Assembly (NCBI GenBank): GCA_965140555.1
Contig: OZ223260.1
Span: 1 to 64,000 of the forward strand
Reading direction: 5' to 3'
Origin: UBA1351 sp965140555
GTDB lineage: Bacteria; Bacillota; Clostridia; Lachnospirales; Vallitaleaceae
Length of the DNA stretch: 64,000 nucleotides
Positions 26,350-35,132 of the stretch are shown here, piece after piece. Within the stretch, counting starts at the first letter, position 1, and the number at the start of each line of letters is the position of its first letter. The translations under genes and the position numbers were made by a program. The notes under the pieces are model-generated. The model saw only the letters and a list, made by a program, of their open reading frames with translations. It was not told the origin of the DNA and ran no database searches.

Positions 26350-28533
26350 ATGTACAACGATAGAAAAATAATTATGAACGATGCAGAAAAACGCAAAAAA
26401 ATATTAATGGATATTATATCCAGTAATGAATATAAACCCCTTAAATTGAAAGGATTTAAAGTTCTTCTAGGTCTTGAACAAGATCAAGTGGATGAGCTGG
26501 AGGTTCTGCTCAATGATTTGGTTTCCGAAGGGAAACTAACAAAGACGGAGAAGGGAAAATTTATTATCAATGATCAAACGGATCGGTTAGTCGGATCCTT
26601 TATCTCCCATGCCAAAGGGTTTGGGTTTGTAGAGTTTGAAGACCGGGAAAATGATGTGTTTATACCCGCAGACAGCGTAAACGGGGCAATGCATGGAGAT
26701 ACGGTAGCTATTAAGATTAAGGAAGAAAAGAAAGGCGACCGTCGTGAAGAAGGGGTCGTTGTGGATATCTTAAAACGTGGTATTGAGACAATTATCGGAA
26801 CGTTTCAAAAAAGCCGCAATTATGGTTTTGTTTTACCGGACCATAAGAAGTTCAATAAAGATATCTATATTCCCATTAAACATATGAACGGAGCTGTTAC
26901 CGGCCATAAAGTAGTTGTAAAGCTTACCCATTGGGGCGGCGATGACAAAAAACCGGAAGGTGAAATTGTTAGTATAATCGGTCATATTAATGATCCTGAG
27001 ACAGAGATTAAGGCTATAATTATGGCCTACGGTCTTCCGACAACCTTTCCGGATGAAGTCATGGCTGAAGTGGCAGATATTCCTGACCAACTTGATGATA
27101 CGATGATTCAAGCCGAATCGCATCGAGAAGATTTCAGAGATGCAGATATGGTTACGATTGATGGGGCAGACGCTAAGGACTTGGATGATGCCATTACGAT
27201 TCGACGTTCCGGTTCCGGATTTGAGTTAGGTGTTCATATTGCAGATGTGACCCATTATGTAAAAGAAGGGTCGGCTATCGATACAGAAGCCCTTATACGA
27301 GGCACCAGCGTCTACTTGGTCGATCGTGTAATTCCTATGCTTCCTCATCGTTTATCCAATGGTATATGCTCATTGAATGCAGGGACAGAACGGTTTGCCC
27401 TCAGCTGTATTATGGATATTGATAACAATGGAAAGGTTGTCGGTCATCGAATTGTAGAGACGTTGATTAATGTGACAGAGCGTATGACTTACACCGATGT
27501 GAAAGCGATTCTAGTAGATAAAGATGAGGCATTGATGGAGCGATATAGCCATCTACAAGACATGTTTCAGACGATGGAAGATCTACAAGGTGTATTGCGT
27601 AAGCGTCGTCAGATACGTGGTTCCATTGACTTTGATTTTCCGGAAGCAAAGTTTATCTTGGATGAAAACGGTAAAATTATCGGTGTCACTCCATATGAAC
27701 GGAGTATTGCGACAAAGGTTATTGAAGAATTTATGTTGTTAGCTAATGAAACGGTCGCTGAAGATTTCCACTGGCAAGATATGCCTTTCTTATACCGAAG
27801 TCATGAAGAACCGGATCCGGAGCGCATTCGTAACTTAGTCGAGTTTATTCGTAATTACGGCTATACGATTAAAGGGAAAGAAAATGAGCCTCATCCGAAG
27901 GAGATTCAAAAGCTGCTTGTAGATGTTGAAGGTAGTGAGCAGGAATCCATTATTAGCCGCTTGGCCTTACGTTCGATGAAACAAGCCAAGTATACGGTCA
28001 CTAGTGACGGTCACTTTGGACTGGCAACGGATTATTACACACACTTTACATCCCCTATACGCCGTTATCCTGACTTGCAAATACATCGTATTATCAAGGA
28101 TGTTATTAACGGTCGCATGAACGATGAACGCTTTGAACATTATGAGACGATTCTTCCGGGGATTGCTTTCCAGACATCAAAACTGGAGCGTCGGGCAGAA
28201 GAGACTGAGCGAGAAGTCATCAAGTATAAAAAGGCTGAATATATGGAAGATAAGGTGGGCGACACCTTTGAAGGTATTATATCCGGTGTCACCAAATGGG
28301 GACTTTATGTGGAATTACCCAATACGGTGGAAGGGTTGGTACCGATTGTCCTTATGGATGACGATTATTATGAGTACGATGAGAAACATCTATGTCTCAT
28401 CGGTGAACATACGGGTCGAGTATACAAGTTAGGTGAATCCGTCAAAGTCAAAGTCAAGAATGTGGATTTAAGACTACGTACCATTGATTTTACTCTTGTG
28501 ACAGATAAAACCCGACGGAAGAAAGACTTGTAA
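26350..28533 (+). CDS. rnr: Ribonuclease R
   Basis: Processive 3'-to-5' exoribonuclease that degrades structured RNA and takes part in trans-translation quality control. The 727 residues carry an N-terminal winged-helix-like part, two cold-shock/OB domains (about 85-220), the RNB catalytic domain with DGADAKDLDDAIT acidic residues, and a C-terminal S1 domain (~645-720). The frame is open upstream to 26218, but AGGAGG at 26338-26343 fits the ATG at 26350. It is followed by smpB and ssrA, the classic functional cluster. Confidence 0.95.
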   Translation: MYNDRKIIMNDAEKRKKILMDIISSNEYKPLKLKGFKVLLGLEQDQVDELEVLLNDLVSEGKLTKTEKGKFIINDQTDRLVGSFISHAKGFGFVEFEDRENDVFIPADSVNGAMHGDTVAIKIKEEKKGDRREEGVVVDILKRGIETIIGTFQKSRNYGFVLPDHKKFNKDIYIPIKHMNGAVTGHKVVVKLTHWGGDDKKPEGEIVSIIGHINDPETEIKAIIMAYGLPTTFPDEVMAEVADIPDQLDDTMIQAESHREDFRDADMVTIDGADAKDLDDAITIRRSGSGFELGVHIADVTHYVKEGSAIDTEALIRGTSVYLVDRVIPMLPHRLSNGICSLNAGTERFALSCIMDIDNNGKVVGHRIVETLINVTERMTYTDVKAILVDKDEALMERYSHLQDMFQTMEDLQGVLRKRRQIRGSIDFDFPEAKFILDENGKIIGVTPYERSIATKVIEEFMLLANETVAEDFHWQDMPFLYRSHEEPDPERIRNLVEFIRNYGYTIKGKENEPHPKEIQKLLVDVEGSEQESIISRLALRSMKQAKYTVTSDGHFGLATDYYTHFTSPIRRYPDLQIHRIIKDVINGRMNDERFEHYETILPGIAFQTSKLERRAEETEREVIKYKKAEYMEDKVGDTFEGIISGVTKWGLYVELPNTVEGLVPIVLMDDDYYEYDEKHLCLIGEHTGRVYKLGESVKVKVKNVDLRLRTIDFTLVTDKTRRKKDL

Positions 28534-28555
28534 TTTTTATCAGATATGTTATAAT
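28528..28555 (+). promoter_or_regulatory. smpB promoter overlapping the rnr stop
   Basis: TTGTAA at 28528-28533 (including the rnr stop codon), 16 bases, TATAAT at 28550-28555 preceded by TGT. Confidence 0.55.
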
Positions 28556-28715
28556 ATTATCCACGTGGTTTTTATTTGTGTCATGGAAAAGGTGGCTCAA
28601 GTCCGATAAATGTTCCTGCAGAGAACAAGCTGTAGAAACAGTGAGGGATGAGTTACCTGTGAAACAGTGCACGATAAAGCTCGTGGATAATATGCCAAGC
28701 AGTAAGGTGGTGATG

Positions 28716-29192
28716 ATGTTGGCAAAAGCTAAAGACGGTTATAAATTAATCGCACAGAACAAAAAAGCATATCATGACTATTTTGTTGAAGAAAAGTATG
28801 AAGCCGGCATCGTGCTCGCCGGTACTGAGGTTAAATCACTTCGGCAAGGAAAAGGTTCGATTAAAGAAAGCTTTGTTCGAATCAAAGACCGAGAAGTATT
28901 TATCTACAACATGCATATTACCCCTTATGAACAAGGGAATATCTTCAATAAGGATCCGTTAAGAACCCGTAAGCTTTTATTGAATCGTTACGAAATCAAT
29001 AAGCTAGATGCGGAAGTGGCAACGAAGGGTTACACTCTGATGCCCCTTAAGATTTATCTTAAAGGAAGCCTTATGAAAGTTGAAATTGGTCTTTGTAAAG
29101 GTAAGAAACTGTACGATAAACGTCAGGATATCGCCAAGAAAGATCAACGAAGAGCCGCCGAGAAAGAGTTCAAGGTCAAAAATCTCTATTAA
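28716..29192 (+). CDS. smpB: SsrA-binding protein SmpB
   Basis: Binds tmRNA and brings it to stalled ribosomes. The 158 residues show the family core: IAQNKKAYHDYFVEEKYEAGIVLAGTEVKSLRQGK, the conserved KDREVFIYNMHITPY, and the basic tail KGKKLYDKRQDIAKKDQRRA that reaches the mRNA channel. The frame is open to 28578. AAGGTGG at 28704-28710 is 5 bases from the ATG at 28716 and 2 from that at 28713, so 28716 is preferred, with low certainty between the two. The ssrA gene starts 40 bases after the stop. Confidence 0.94.
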   Translation: MLAKAKDGYKLIAQNKKAYHDYFVEEKYEAGIVLAGTEVKSLRQGKGSIKESFVRIKDREVFIYNMHITPYEQGNIFNKDPLRTRKLLLNRYEINKLDAEVATKGYTLMPLKIYLKGSLMKVEIGLCKGKKLYDKRQDIAKKDQRRAAEKEFKVKNLY

Positions 29193-29232
29193 GAGACAAA
29201 CCGAACTTTGAGGGTAAAAGGCTTGCCAGTAC

Positions 29233-29581
29233 GGGGGTGTACTGGTTTCGACGGGGATTCTGAAGGTAGGGAAGCCATTCGCAGTTCCGGCGTCTGCGTC
29301 ACCAAGCTGGAAAAATATTTAAACGCTGAAGATAATAATTTAGCTTTCGCAGCCTAGTTGCTGCGTGTCAGCCTCTAGCCACCCGCTGTTAGAGAACCTG
29401 GCATCGACTTTGCGGGGAACTTTTCTATCAAAGCTTTGAGATAGAAAAAGCAATCATGAAGCTACTAAAGCGGTAAGCCTGTTGGACGGCGTGCTGTAGA
29501 GGGAATGTCAAAAGACCAACTATAATGGTAGAAGCCTAGTGGACGGGTTTTCGGACAGGGGTTCGATTCCCCTCACCTCCA
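29233..29581 (+). ncRNA. ssrA: tmRNA (transfer-messenger RNA)
   Basis: Rescues stalled ribosomes and adds a degradation tag. The 5' end GGGGGTG (29233-29239) pairs with CACCTCC (29574-29580), with A29581 as discriminator; CCA is not encoded. The 5' body carries the conserved GGTTTCGACGGGG, and the 3' end has a T arm with stem AGGGG/CCCCT around TTCGATT. The tag frame lies at 29325-29357. It sits immediately after smpB, the protein it works with. The gene ends at the left edge of the restriction-modification island. Confidence 0.96.
29325..29357 (+). other. tmRNA tag reading frame, AEDNNLAFAA stop
   Basis: GCT resume codon after TTAAAC, then codons for AEDNNLAFAA and TAG. It ends in the LAFAA-type signal read by ClpXP-like proteases. 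The resume position is inferred from similarity to Firmicutes tmRNAs. Confidence 0.8.
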
Positions 29582-29589
29582 CTAAAGAG

Positions 29590-29634
29590 ATGCTCATAGA
29601 CCTTGTGTTTACTTGGTTTATGGGCATTTTGTTT
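29590..29634 (+). terminator. Terminator of ssrA
   Basis: ATGCTCATA (29590-29598) pairs with TATGGGCAT (29619-29627, one G-T pair), extended by ACC/GGT, then TTTTGTTT. Confidence 0.75.
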
Positions 29635-29660
29635 ATAGAGAATAGACTTATCGAAATATA

Positions 29661-29689
29661 TTGATTTTATTAGATGTCCGTAATATAAT
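29661..29689 (+). promoter_or_regulatory. Promoter of the type I R-M operon
   Basis: TTGATT at 29661-29666, 17 bases, TATAAT at 29684-29689. It leaves a leader of about 100 bases before hsdM. Confidence 0.6.
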
Positions 29690-29798
29690 TTTAGGTAGAG
29701 TGTACTATTGAAATATCTTATAAAATCGGCTTTTTATTTCGAAAAAAGAAAATATAGTACGTAGGAACTTGAAGAATATACAATTAAAGGGGAAAAGA

Positions 29799-31271
29799 AT
29801 GATAACTGGTGAGATAAAAAATAAAGTAGATAAAATATGGGAGATATTCTGGACTGGTGGAATTACGAACCCATTGTCAGTCATTGAGCAATTCACATAT
29901 TTAATATTTATAAAAAATCTAGATGATAAGCAAAATGATTATGATCAAAATGCAGCACTATTGGGTATAGAATCCAAGAGTATTTTTAATACAGACCAAC
30001 AAGAATTGCGTTGGAAAAATTTCAAACAGCTTAAAGCAGAGCAGATGTATGAAGTTGTCACAAAAAAAGATGGAGTATTTAACTTTATTAAGAACATACA
30101 TGATGATAGAGAATCAGCTTTTTCAAAATATATGAAAGATGCCATGTTCTTGATTCCAACCCCTCAGATGCTTGAGAAAATTGTTACGAATATAGATACT
30201 TTACCTATAGAAGGCAAAGATGCACAAGGTGATCTTTATGAATATTTGCTTTCTAAAGTAGCTACAGCAGGTACAAATGGTCAGTTTAGAACGCCACGTC
30301 ATATTATTAAGATGATGGTTGAGTTAATGAAGCCAACACCATCGGATATCATTATAGATCCAGCGGCTGGATCCGCAGGATTCCTAGTTGCGGCAGGGGA
30401 GTACTTACAAAAAAATAGTAATGATTTATTTCACGTTCAAGAACTTAGAAGACATTATCACGAGAATATGTTTTATGGTTATGATATGGATAGTACAATG
30501 CTTCGTATAGGAGCAATGAATATGATGCTTCATGGAGTTGAGTATCCAAATATTATGTATAAAGACTCCCTATCAGAACAAAATAAAGATAAAGAGGAGT
30601 TTACCTTAGTATTGGCCAATCCTCCGTTTAAAGGATCTTTGGATTATGATTCTGTTTCAGCCGATTTATTGAAAGTGACTAAAACAAAAAAGACAGAGTT
30701 GCTATTTATATCTTTGATGCTTCGCATGCTAAAAAAAGGTGGCCGTTGTGCAACGATTGTTCCAGATGGAGTGTTGTTTGGAAGTTCAGGGGCTCATAAA
30801 TCATTAAGGCAAGAAATTGTTGAAAATCATCAACTACATGCCATTATCTCGATGCCAAGTGGTGTGTTTAAGCCATATGCGGGTGTATCAACCGCTATAA
30901 TGATATTTACTAAGACTGGTGCCGGCGGGACGGATAATGTGTGGTTTTATGATATGCAAGCAGATGGCTATTCGTTGGATGATAAACGACAACCGATTGA
31001 GGCTAATGATATCCCCGATATTATTCGGCGATATCATAGTCGTATGGAGATTGAGTTAGAACGCGAAAGAACTGAGAAGTCCTTCTTCGTGTCTAAAGAA
31101 GATATTAAGAAGAATGGATATGACCTTTCAATTAATAAGTATAAAGAAATTATTTATGAGAAAATTGAGTATGATCAACCAGCAGTTATTATGGAGCGAA
31201 TTGATAAGATAGATAATGAAATTGTAACTTTGAAAACGGAACTGAAAACATTGTTAAATTTAGATTTTTAG
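29799..31271 (+). CDS. hsdM: Type I restriction-modification DNA methyltransferase HsdM
   Basis: N6-adenine methyltransferase subunit of a type I R-M complex. The 490 residues include an N-terminal helical domain (~1-135), the SAM motif DPAAGSAGF (187-195) and catalytic NPPF (274-277), with a coiled C terminus that contacts HsdS. A TTG at 29769 is in frame, but AAAGGGGA at 29786-29793 fits the ATG at 29799. hsdS begins 9 bases after the stop. The neighbourhood is more AT-rich than the housekeeping genes to the left, a sign of transfer. Confidence 0.95.
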   Translation: MITGEIKNKVDKIWEIFWTGGITNPLSVIEQFTYLIFIKNLDDKQNDYDQNAALLGIESKSIFNTDQQELRWKNFKQLKAEQMYEVVTKKDGVFNFIKNIHDDRESAFSKYMKDAMFLIPTPQMLEKIVTNIDTLPIEGKDAQGDLYEYLLSKVATAGTNGQFRTPRHIIKMMVELMKPTPSDIIIDPAAGSAGFLVAAGEYLQKNSNDLFHVQELRRHYHENMFYGYDMDSTMLRIGAMNMMLHGVEYPNIMYKDSLSEQNKDKEEFTLVLANPPFKGSLDYDSVSADLLKVTKTKKTELLFISLMLRMLKKGGRCATIVPDGVLFGSSGAHKSLRQEIVENHQLHAIISMPSGVFKPYAGVSTAIMIFTKTGAGGTDNVWFYDMQADGYSLDDKRQPIEANDIPDIIRRYHSRMEIELERERTEKSFFVSKEDIKKNGYDLSINKYKEIIYEKIEYDQPAVIMERIDKIDNEIVTLKTELKTLLNLDF

Positions 31272-31279
31272 GGGAGATT

Positions 31280-32443
31280 ATGGAATATAAATTAAAAGAT
31301 TTATGCACTTCCATGGTTAGAGGACCCTTTGGGAGTGCCTTGAAAAAGGACTTTTTTGTAGACAGATCAGATGATACATATAAGGTATATGAGCAGGGAA
31401 ACGCAATTCGAAAGACAGTTGATTATGGCAAGTATCATATTGATGAAAATAAATTCAATGAGTTGAAACGATTTGAAGTAAAGCCTAACGATTTTATTAT
31501 GAGTTGCTCTGGCACGATCGGTGAATTATATCAATTACCCATAGGGGCAGAGAAGGGGTTGATTAATCAAGCCCTTCTAAAAATGACAGTCGATAATAGC
31601 ATTGTTGACTATGAGTTTTTTGAATATAGTTTTAAGTATAATATTTCACTTCTTGAAACTAAAGGATCAGGTATTAAAAACGTTGCTTCTGTTAAGATTC
31701 TTAAGGAAATAGTATTTGAGATTCCATCATTAGAAGAGCAACGAGAAATTGTAGACATACTCAATAAGACAAGTAATATAATTAAGGGCCGTAGTGAACA
31801 ATTAGTTGAGTTAGACACCCTCATTAAATCCCGATTTGATGAGATGTTTGGCGATCCAGTACTAAATCCCAAAAAGTGGGAGCAAACCACTTTAAAAGAA
31901 GTTGCAATCGGAAAATTGTCATATGGCTCTGGTGCTTCTGCAACAGACTTTGATGGCGAAACGAGATATGTTCGAATAACGGATATTACCGAATCAGGGG
32001 AGTTAACATCAGACTGTAAATCACCTGATAAGTATGAAGAGAAGTATATTCTAAATGATGGTGATATTCTATTTGCCCGAAGTGGAGCCACTGTTGGTAA
32101 AACTTTTAGATATGATGAGAGAAAACATGGAAAATGTTTATATGCAGGATATTTGATAAAACTTGTTCCAGATAATAACCGAGTAATGCCGGACTATATT
32201 TTTCAATATACTAAGACGAGATATTATACATCATTTGTTGAGAAGGCACAACGTGCTGTAGCACAACCAAACATCAATGCAAAGGAGTATGGTGATTTAG
32301 TTATATGTGTTCCTCCTGTCAAATTGCAGAGGGAGTTTATGGCATTTGTACAACTCGTTGACAAACTAAAATTTAAGGTACAGAAGTCACTGGATGAAAC
32401 GCAGATACTATTTGATTCATTGATGCAAGAGTATTTTGAGTAA
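31280..32443 (+). CDS. hsdS: Type I restriction-modification specificity subunit HsdS
   Basis: Recognises the DNA target of the R-M complex. The 387 residues hold two target recognition domains (about 1-150 and 195-340), each followed by a conserved helical linker (EEQREIVDILNKTSNIIKGR and the C-terminal coil ending FDSLMQEYFE). Near-identical DNA encoding that last coil is found twice more downstream, at 32933-33025 and 34625-34711. GGGGAG precedes the ATG. The target sequence cannot be read from the protein. Confidence 0.94.
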   Translation: MEYKLKDLCTSMVRGPFGSALKKDFFVDRSDDTYKVYEQGNAIRKTVDYGKYHIDENKFNELKRFEVKPNDFIMSCSGTIGELYQLPIGAEKGLINQALLKMTVDNSIVDYEFFEYSFKYNISLLETKGSGIKNVASVKILKEIVFEIPSLEEQREIVDILNKTSNIIKGRSEQLVELDTLIKSRFDEMFGDPVLNPKKWEQTTLKEVAIGKLSYGSGASATDFDGETRYVRITDITESGELTSDCKSPDKYEEKYILNDGDILFARSGATVGKTFRYDERKHGKCLYAGYLIKLVPDNNRVMPDYIFQYTKTRYYTSFVEKAQRAVAQPNINAKEYGDLVICVPPVKLQREFMAFVQLVDKLKFKVQKSLDETQILFDSLMQEYFE

Positions 32444-32473
32444 TTTGATAGCTGATTATTAGGAGATAGAGAA

Positions 32474-32929
32474 ATGGAAATTGTAAAAGAATATGAAAAA
32501 ATCATATGTCAATTGCCTAATATGCTTGGTAAAGAAATCGATCATAGTAAGTATGAAATCATCGATAGAGGAGTACCTCACAAACCTAAATCAATGCCTA
32601 AAGGTACCATGGGGATTTATTCATTCTGGTATGAGGACAAGGCTCTGAAGATTGGAAAAGCGGGTCCCAAAAGTAACCCAAGATTTTTAAGTCAACATTA
32701 TAATCCGAAGTCGGCACAAAGCAATTTGGCAACGTCAATACTTAAAGATACAGATATGGTAAGTAAGGGTATAAATGAAGCCAATGTTGGTGACTGGATT
32801 AAGGAAAGTTGTCGCAGGGTGGATATATTGTTAGATGTGGAATTAGGGATATTTACTCTAGAACTTATTGAAGCAGCACTGCACTATAAGTACGAGCCGG
32901 AATATGAGGGATTCGTTGCACAAAGATAG
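32474..32929 (+). CDS. GIY-YIG-like nuclease domain protein in the R-M locus
   Basis: Protein of 151 residues with a GIY-YIG-like core: MGIYSFWY (~46-53), a short gap, then LKIGKAG in place of YIG, an Arg after it (NPRFLSQHY) and a conserved-type Glu in LELIEAALHYKYEPEYEG. Such small GIY-YIG proteins occur beside type I R-M genes, but their task is not settled; a DNA-nicking role is inferred. AGGAGA precedes the ATG. Its TAG stop is followed, in the same frame, by a copy of the hsdS 3' end. Confidence 0.7.
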   Translation: MEIVKEYEKIICQLPNMLGKEIDHSKYEIIDRGVPHKPKSMPKGTMGIYSFWYEDKALKIGKAGPKSNPRFLSQHYNPKSAQSNLATSILKDTDMVSKGINEANVGDWIKESCRRVDILLDVELGIFTLELIEAALHYKYEPEYEGFVAQR

Positions 32930-32932
32930 AGT

Positions 32933-33025
32933 GAACAGAACGATAATCTAAAGTTTGTGATTCAGAAGCATTTGGATGAAACGCAGACGCAATTTGATTC
33001 ATTGATACAGAAGTATTTTGAGTAG
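32933..33025 (+). pseudogene. hsdS 3'-end fragment, copy 2
   Basis: An 84-base stretch encoding DNLKFVIQKHLDETQTQFDS then LIQKYFE and a stop; 66 of 84 bases match the end of the intact hsdS by hand count. It has no start codon or ribosome site of its own. It is in frame with the GIY-YIG gene and separated from it by one TAG codon. Confidence 0.85.
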
Positions 33026-33137
33026 ACTGGCTGATTTATACAAGGGAAAACTGTGTGTAGTTAATAGTAAGGGAATCAGTTATATTAAAATATGAGTAGT
33101 TAGGTAAAGGATGTAATGGGAAGATTGGAGATTGGTT

Positions 33138-34547
33138 ATGGAAAAAGGAAGATATAATTTAGGGAATGATAACTTAATACATGTTGAAAATACAGTACAT
33201 GAAAATAAATTAATTACTAATCATGAAGAAGTGCATAAATATCTTTGTGGTTATACGTCTTATGGTTTAGCATTAATAATACTAAAGAAAAACGATTACA
33301 TTGATTCTTCATATAATTGGATATTAAATTATTTCGAGCAAAATATGATAAGAATGCAAGAACAGATTGCTACTTTTGTTGAATATATATCCGTTTATAT
33401 TGAAGATGGAAAAGAGGAATATATATTTCGGTTAAATGAATTGAAAGCAAATAAAAGATATTTTAATTATTATAGAAAACTTCTATATTCAGATATAAAA
33501 TTGGATGACCAATTAAATGCCGAAGAATTAAAGAGGACGATTGTAGCTTTAGGTTTATTAAGTCTTAATATTAATCTAGATACTATTCCATTTGAAGAAT
33601 TTAAAGATGAAAAGGATATACAAAGGTTTTTGACCAAAGATGGCAACATAGTTTTTCTACCAAATCGAAGATTTGAAATTCTATTTGATTATTTTTATAG
33701 AAACAATCAAGAACTTGAAGATACAGTTAAAAATATAATCGATAATTCAATTGAAACAGAAGACAATGAAGGAATTATTCAATCTGCTAGAAATGCAGTT
33801 GAAAGACTGTACAAAAGTTCACCTATCTACAACAATTTAATGATTAGAGCAAATACAATTTCAATTAATGAAATGGTTGTTTCTGAAAGTGTTGACCCAA
33901 GGTTATTATCCGCATTTCCGATGGATATGAGTCTGAAAAATCAAAAAAAGTATAATATCAATTTCATTAATTTAGTTGAATTATTAAAAACATATCATAG
34001 GTTGAAGAATGAAGATATTGTAATAAGATTTGAACATTTAATTGCTGGGTATGAAGACTTTGCATTAGTCACTTTATGGGACTTAAAGAATGAAAAAACC
34101 TATTCATCGAGATATCCAATAGAATTATTTGATGCTGTTATTAAAGATTTTAATGTACCAGTAGTTTTTATACAGAAAAAGTTATTTCGACAAAAAAAGC
34201 AGAAAATCAAAGGGCTTGTAAAACAATTACCGATATATCTATACATGGATGGTGCTATGGTAAATTCGCTAGAATTCATTAAGAAAAATTTTAAAGGAGG
34301 CAAATTTCTAATCATTGAAAAAGAAAATAATTATGCGGTAGTCATTTTCCGTGGAGCTTATGTTCTTATTCAACCAATTGTTAATGAATTGGCTGAGTGT
34401 TTAGAAGTCTTTTTAAATGATGAATTTGGAATTAGATTGCATGAGGATACTGAAATGGATATGAATATAAGTTTGCTAAAAGATATAATTCTGCAATCGG
34501 CTAAGTTTAGTAAACATTCTTTTAATACCCTTGAAGCTTTCAATTAG
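33138..34547 (+). CDS. Unrecognised protein with an HEXXH motif in the defence island
   Basis: No family recognised. The 469 residues are highly charged and AT-rich coded (many I, N, K, E). Near the N terminus the sequence NHEEVHKYL contains HEEVH (residues 29-33), the zinc-metallopeptidase signature, followed by YTSYGLALI; no third ligand is obvious. No signal peptide or membrane span is seen, so it is probably cytoplasmic. Start ATG at 33138 follows GGAG by 7 bases; a TTG two codons earlier is less likely. It is flanked on both sides by hsdS tail copies, which suggests it arrived as cargo. A role in phage defence is inferred from position only. Confidence 0.6.
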   Translation: MEKGRYNLGNDNLIHVENTVHENKLITNHEEVHKYLCGYTSYGLALIILKKNDYIDSSYNWILNYFEQNMIRMQEQIATFVEYISVYIEDGKEEYIFRLNELKANKRYFNYYRKLLYSDIKLDDQLNAEELKRTIVALGLLSLNINLDTIPFEEFKDEKDIQRFLTKDGNIVFLPNRRFEILFDYFYRNNQELEDTVKNIIDNSIETEDNEGIIQSARNAVERLYKSSPIYNNLMIRANTISINEMVVSESVDPRLLSAFPMDMSLKNQKKYNINFINLVELLKTYHRLKNEDIVIRFEHLIAGYEDFALVTLWDLKNEKTYSSRYPIELFDAVIKDFNVPVVFIQKKLFRQKKQKIKGLVKQLPIYLYMDGAMVNSLEFIKKNFKGGKFLIIEKENNYAVVIFRGAYVLIQPIVNELAECLEVFLNDEFGIRLHEDTEMDMNISLLKDIILQSAKFSKHSFNTLEAFN

Positions 34548-34624
34548 TGATAAGAAGTGAGTACAAAGACTCGCAATTGGATAGATGCTTACATGTTTTA
34601 CAGCGATAAAGTAACAAGAATCAT

Positions 34625-34711
34625 ACTGACAAACTAAAAGTTGAAGTTCAAAGATCATTGGATAAAACACAAGTTCTATTTGATTCATTAATGCAAGAAT
34701 ATTTTGAGTAA
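34625..34711 (+). pseudogene. hsdS 3'-end fragment, copy 3
   Basis: Encodes DKLKVEVQRSLDKTQVLFDS then LMQEYFE and a stop; 69 of 84 bases match the intact hsdS end by hand count. An in-frame stop lies just upstream (34607-34609), so it is not expressed as a protein. Confidence 0.85.
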
Positions 34712-34725
34712 GGTGTGATGAATAT

Positions 34726-35015
34726 TTGACAAAAGATGAATTTATGAAAGTATTTGCAGCTATTACAGTAGTTTTGAACTTAATTTCAATAAGGATAAAT
34801 GGTATTGATCACTGGGTAAGTTCTTTTTCAGTGGCTGTATGCTAATAGTGAATTTAGTAGGATTCATTGCTTCATATATTCTCACAAGTGAACCAATAGA
34901 CTGGGGCTATCTTTTTGAAGCAATGAAGTACGCATTCAGTTTTTGAGGAGTTACAATAATTGGGTTTGTAATATCGGTGATTATCGTTGTTATCAGTGAA
35001 TGCCGAGATAGTTAA
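34726..35015 (+). pseudogene. Decayed small membrane protein gene
   Basis: From 34726 the frame reads LTKDEFMKVFAAITVVLNLI and stops after SVAVC. A shift of frame continues MLIVNLVGFIASYILTSEP, an internal TGA, then GVTIIGFVISVIIVVISECR and a stop. Together they would make a hydrophobic protein of roughly 95 residues with two or three membrane spans. A frameshift and a stop show it is dead. Parent family unknown. Confidence 0.55.
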
Positions 35016-35132
35016 GCCTATTAGAATAATAAGGTTATATATTTTGTGTTACAGTCTTTATAAGATTAGGTAATACATAAGAGTACCATTAAATGAAATG
35101 CTACTACACTTGTCTATGTTGGAGAATATAGT

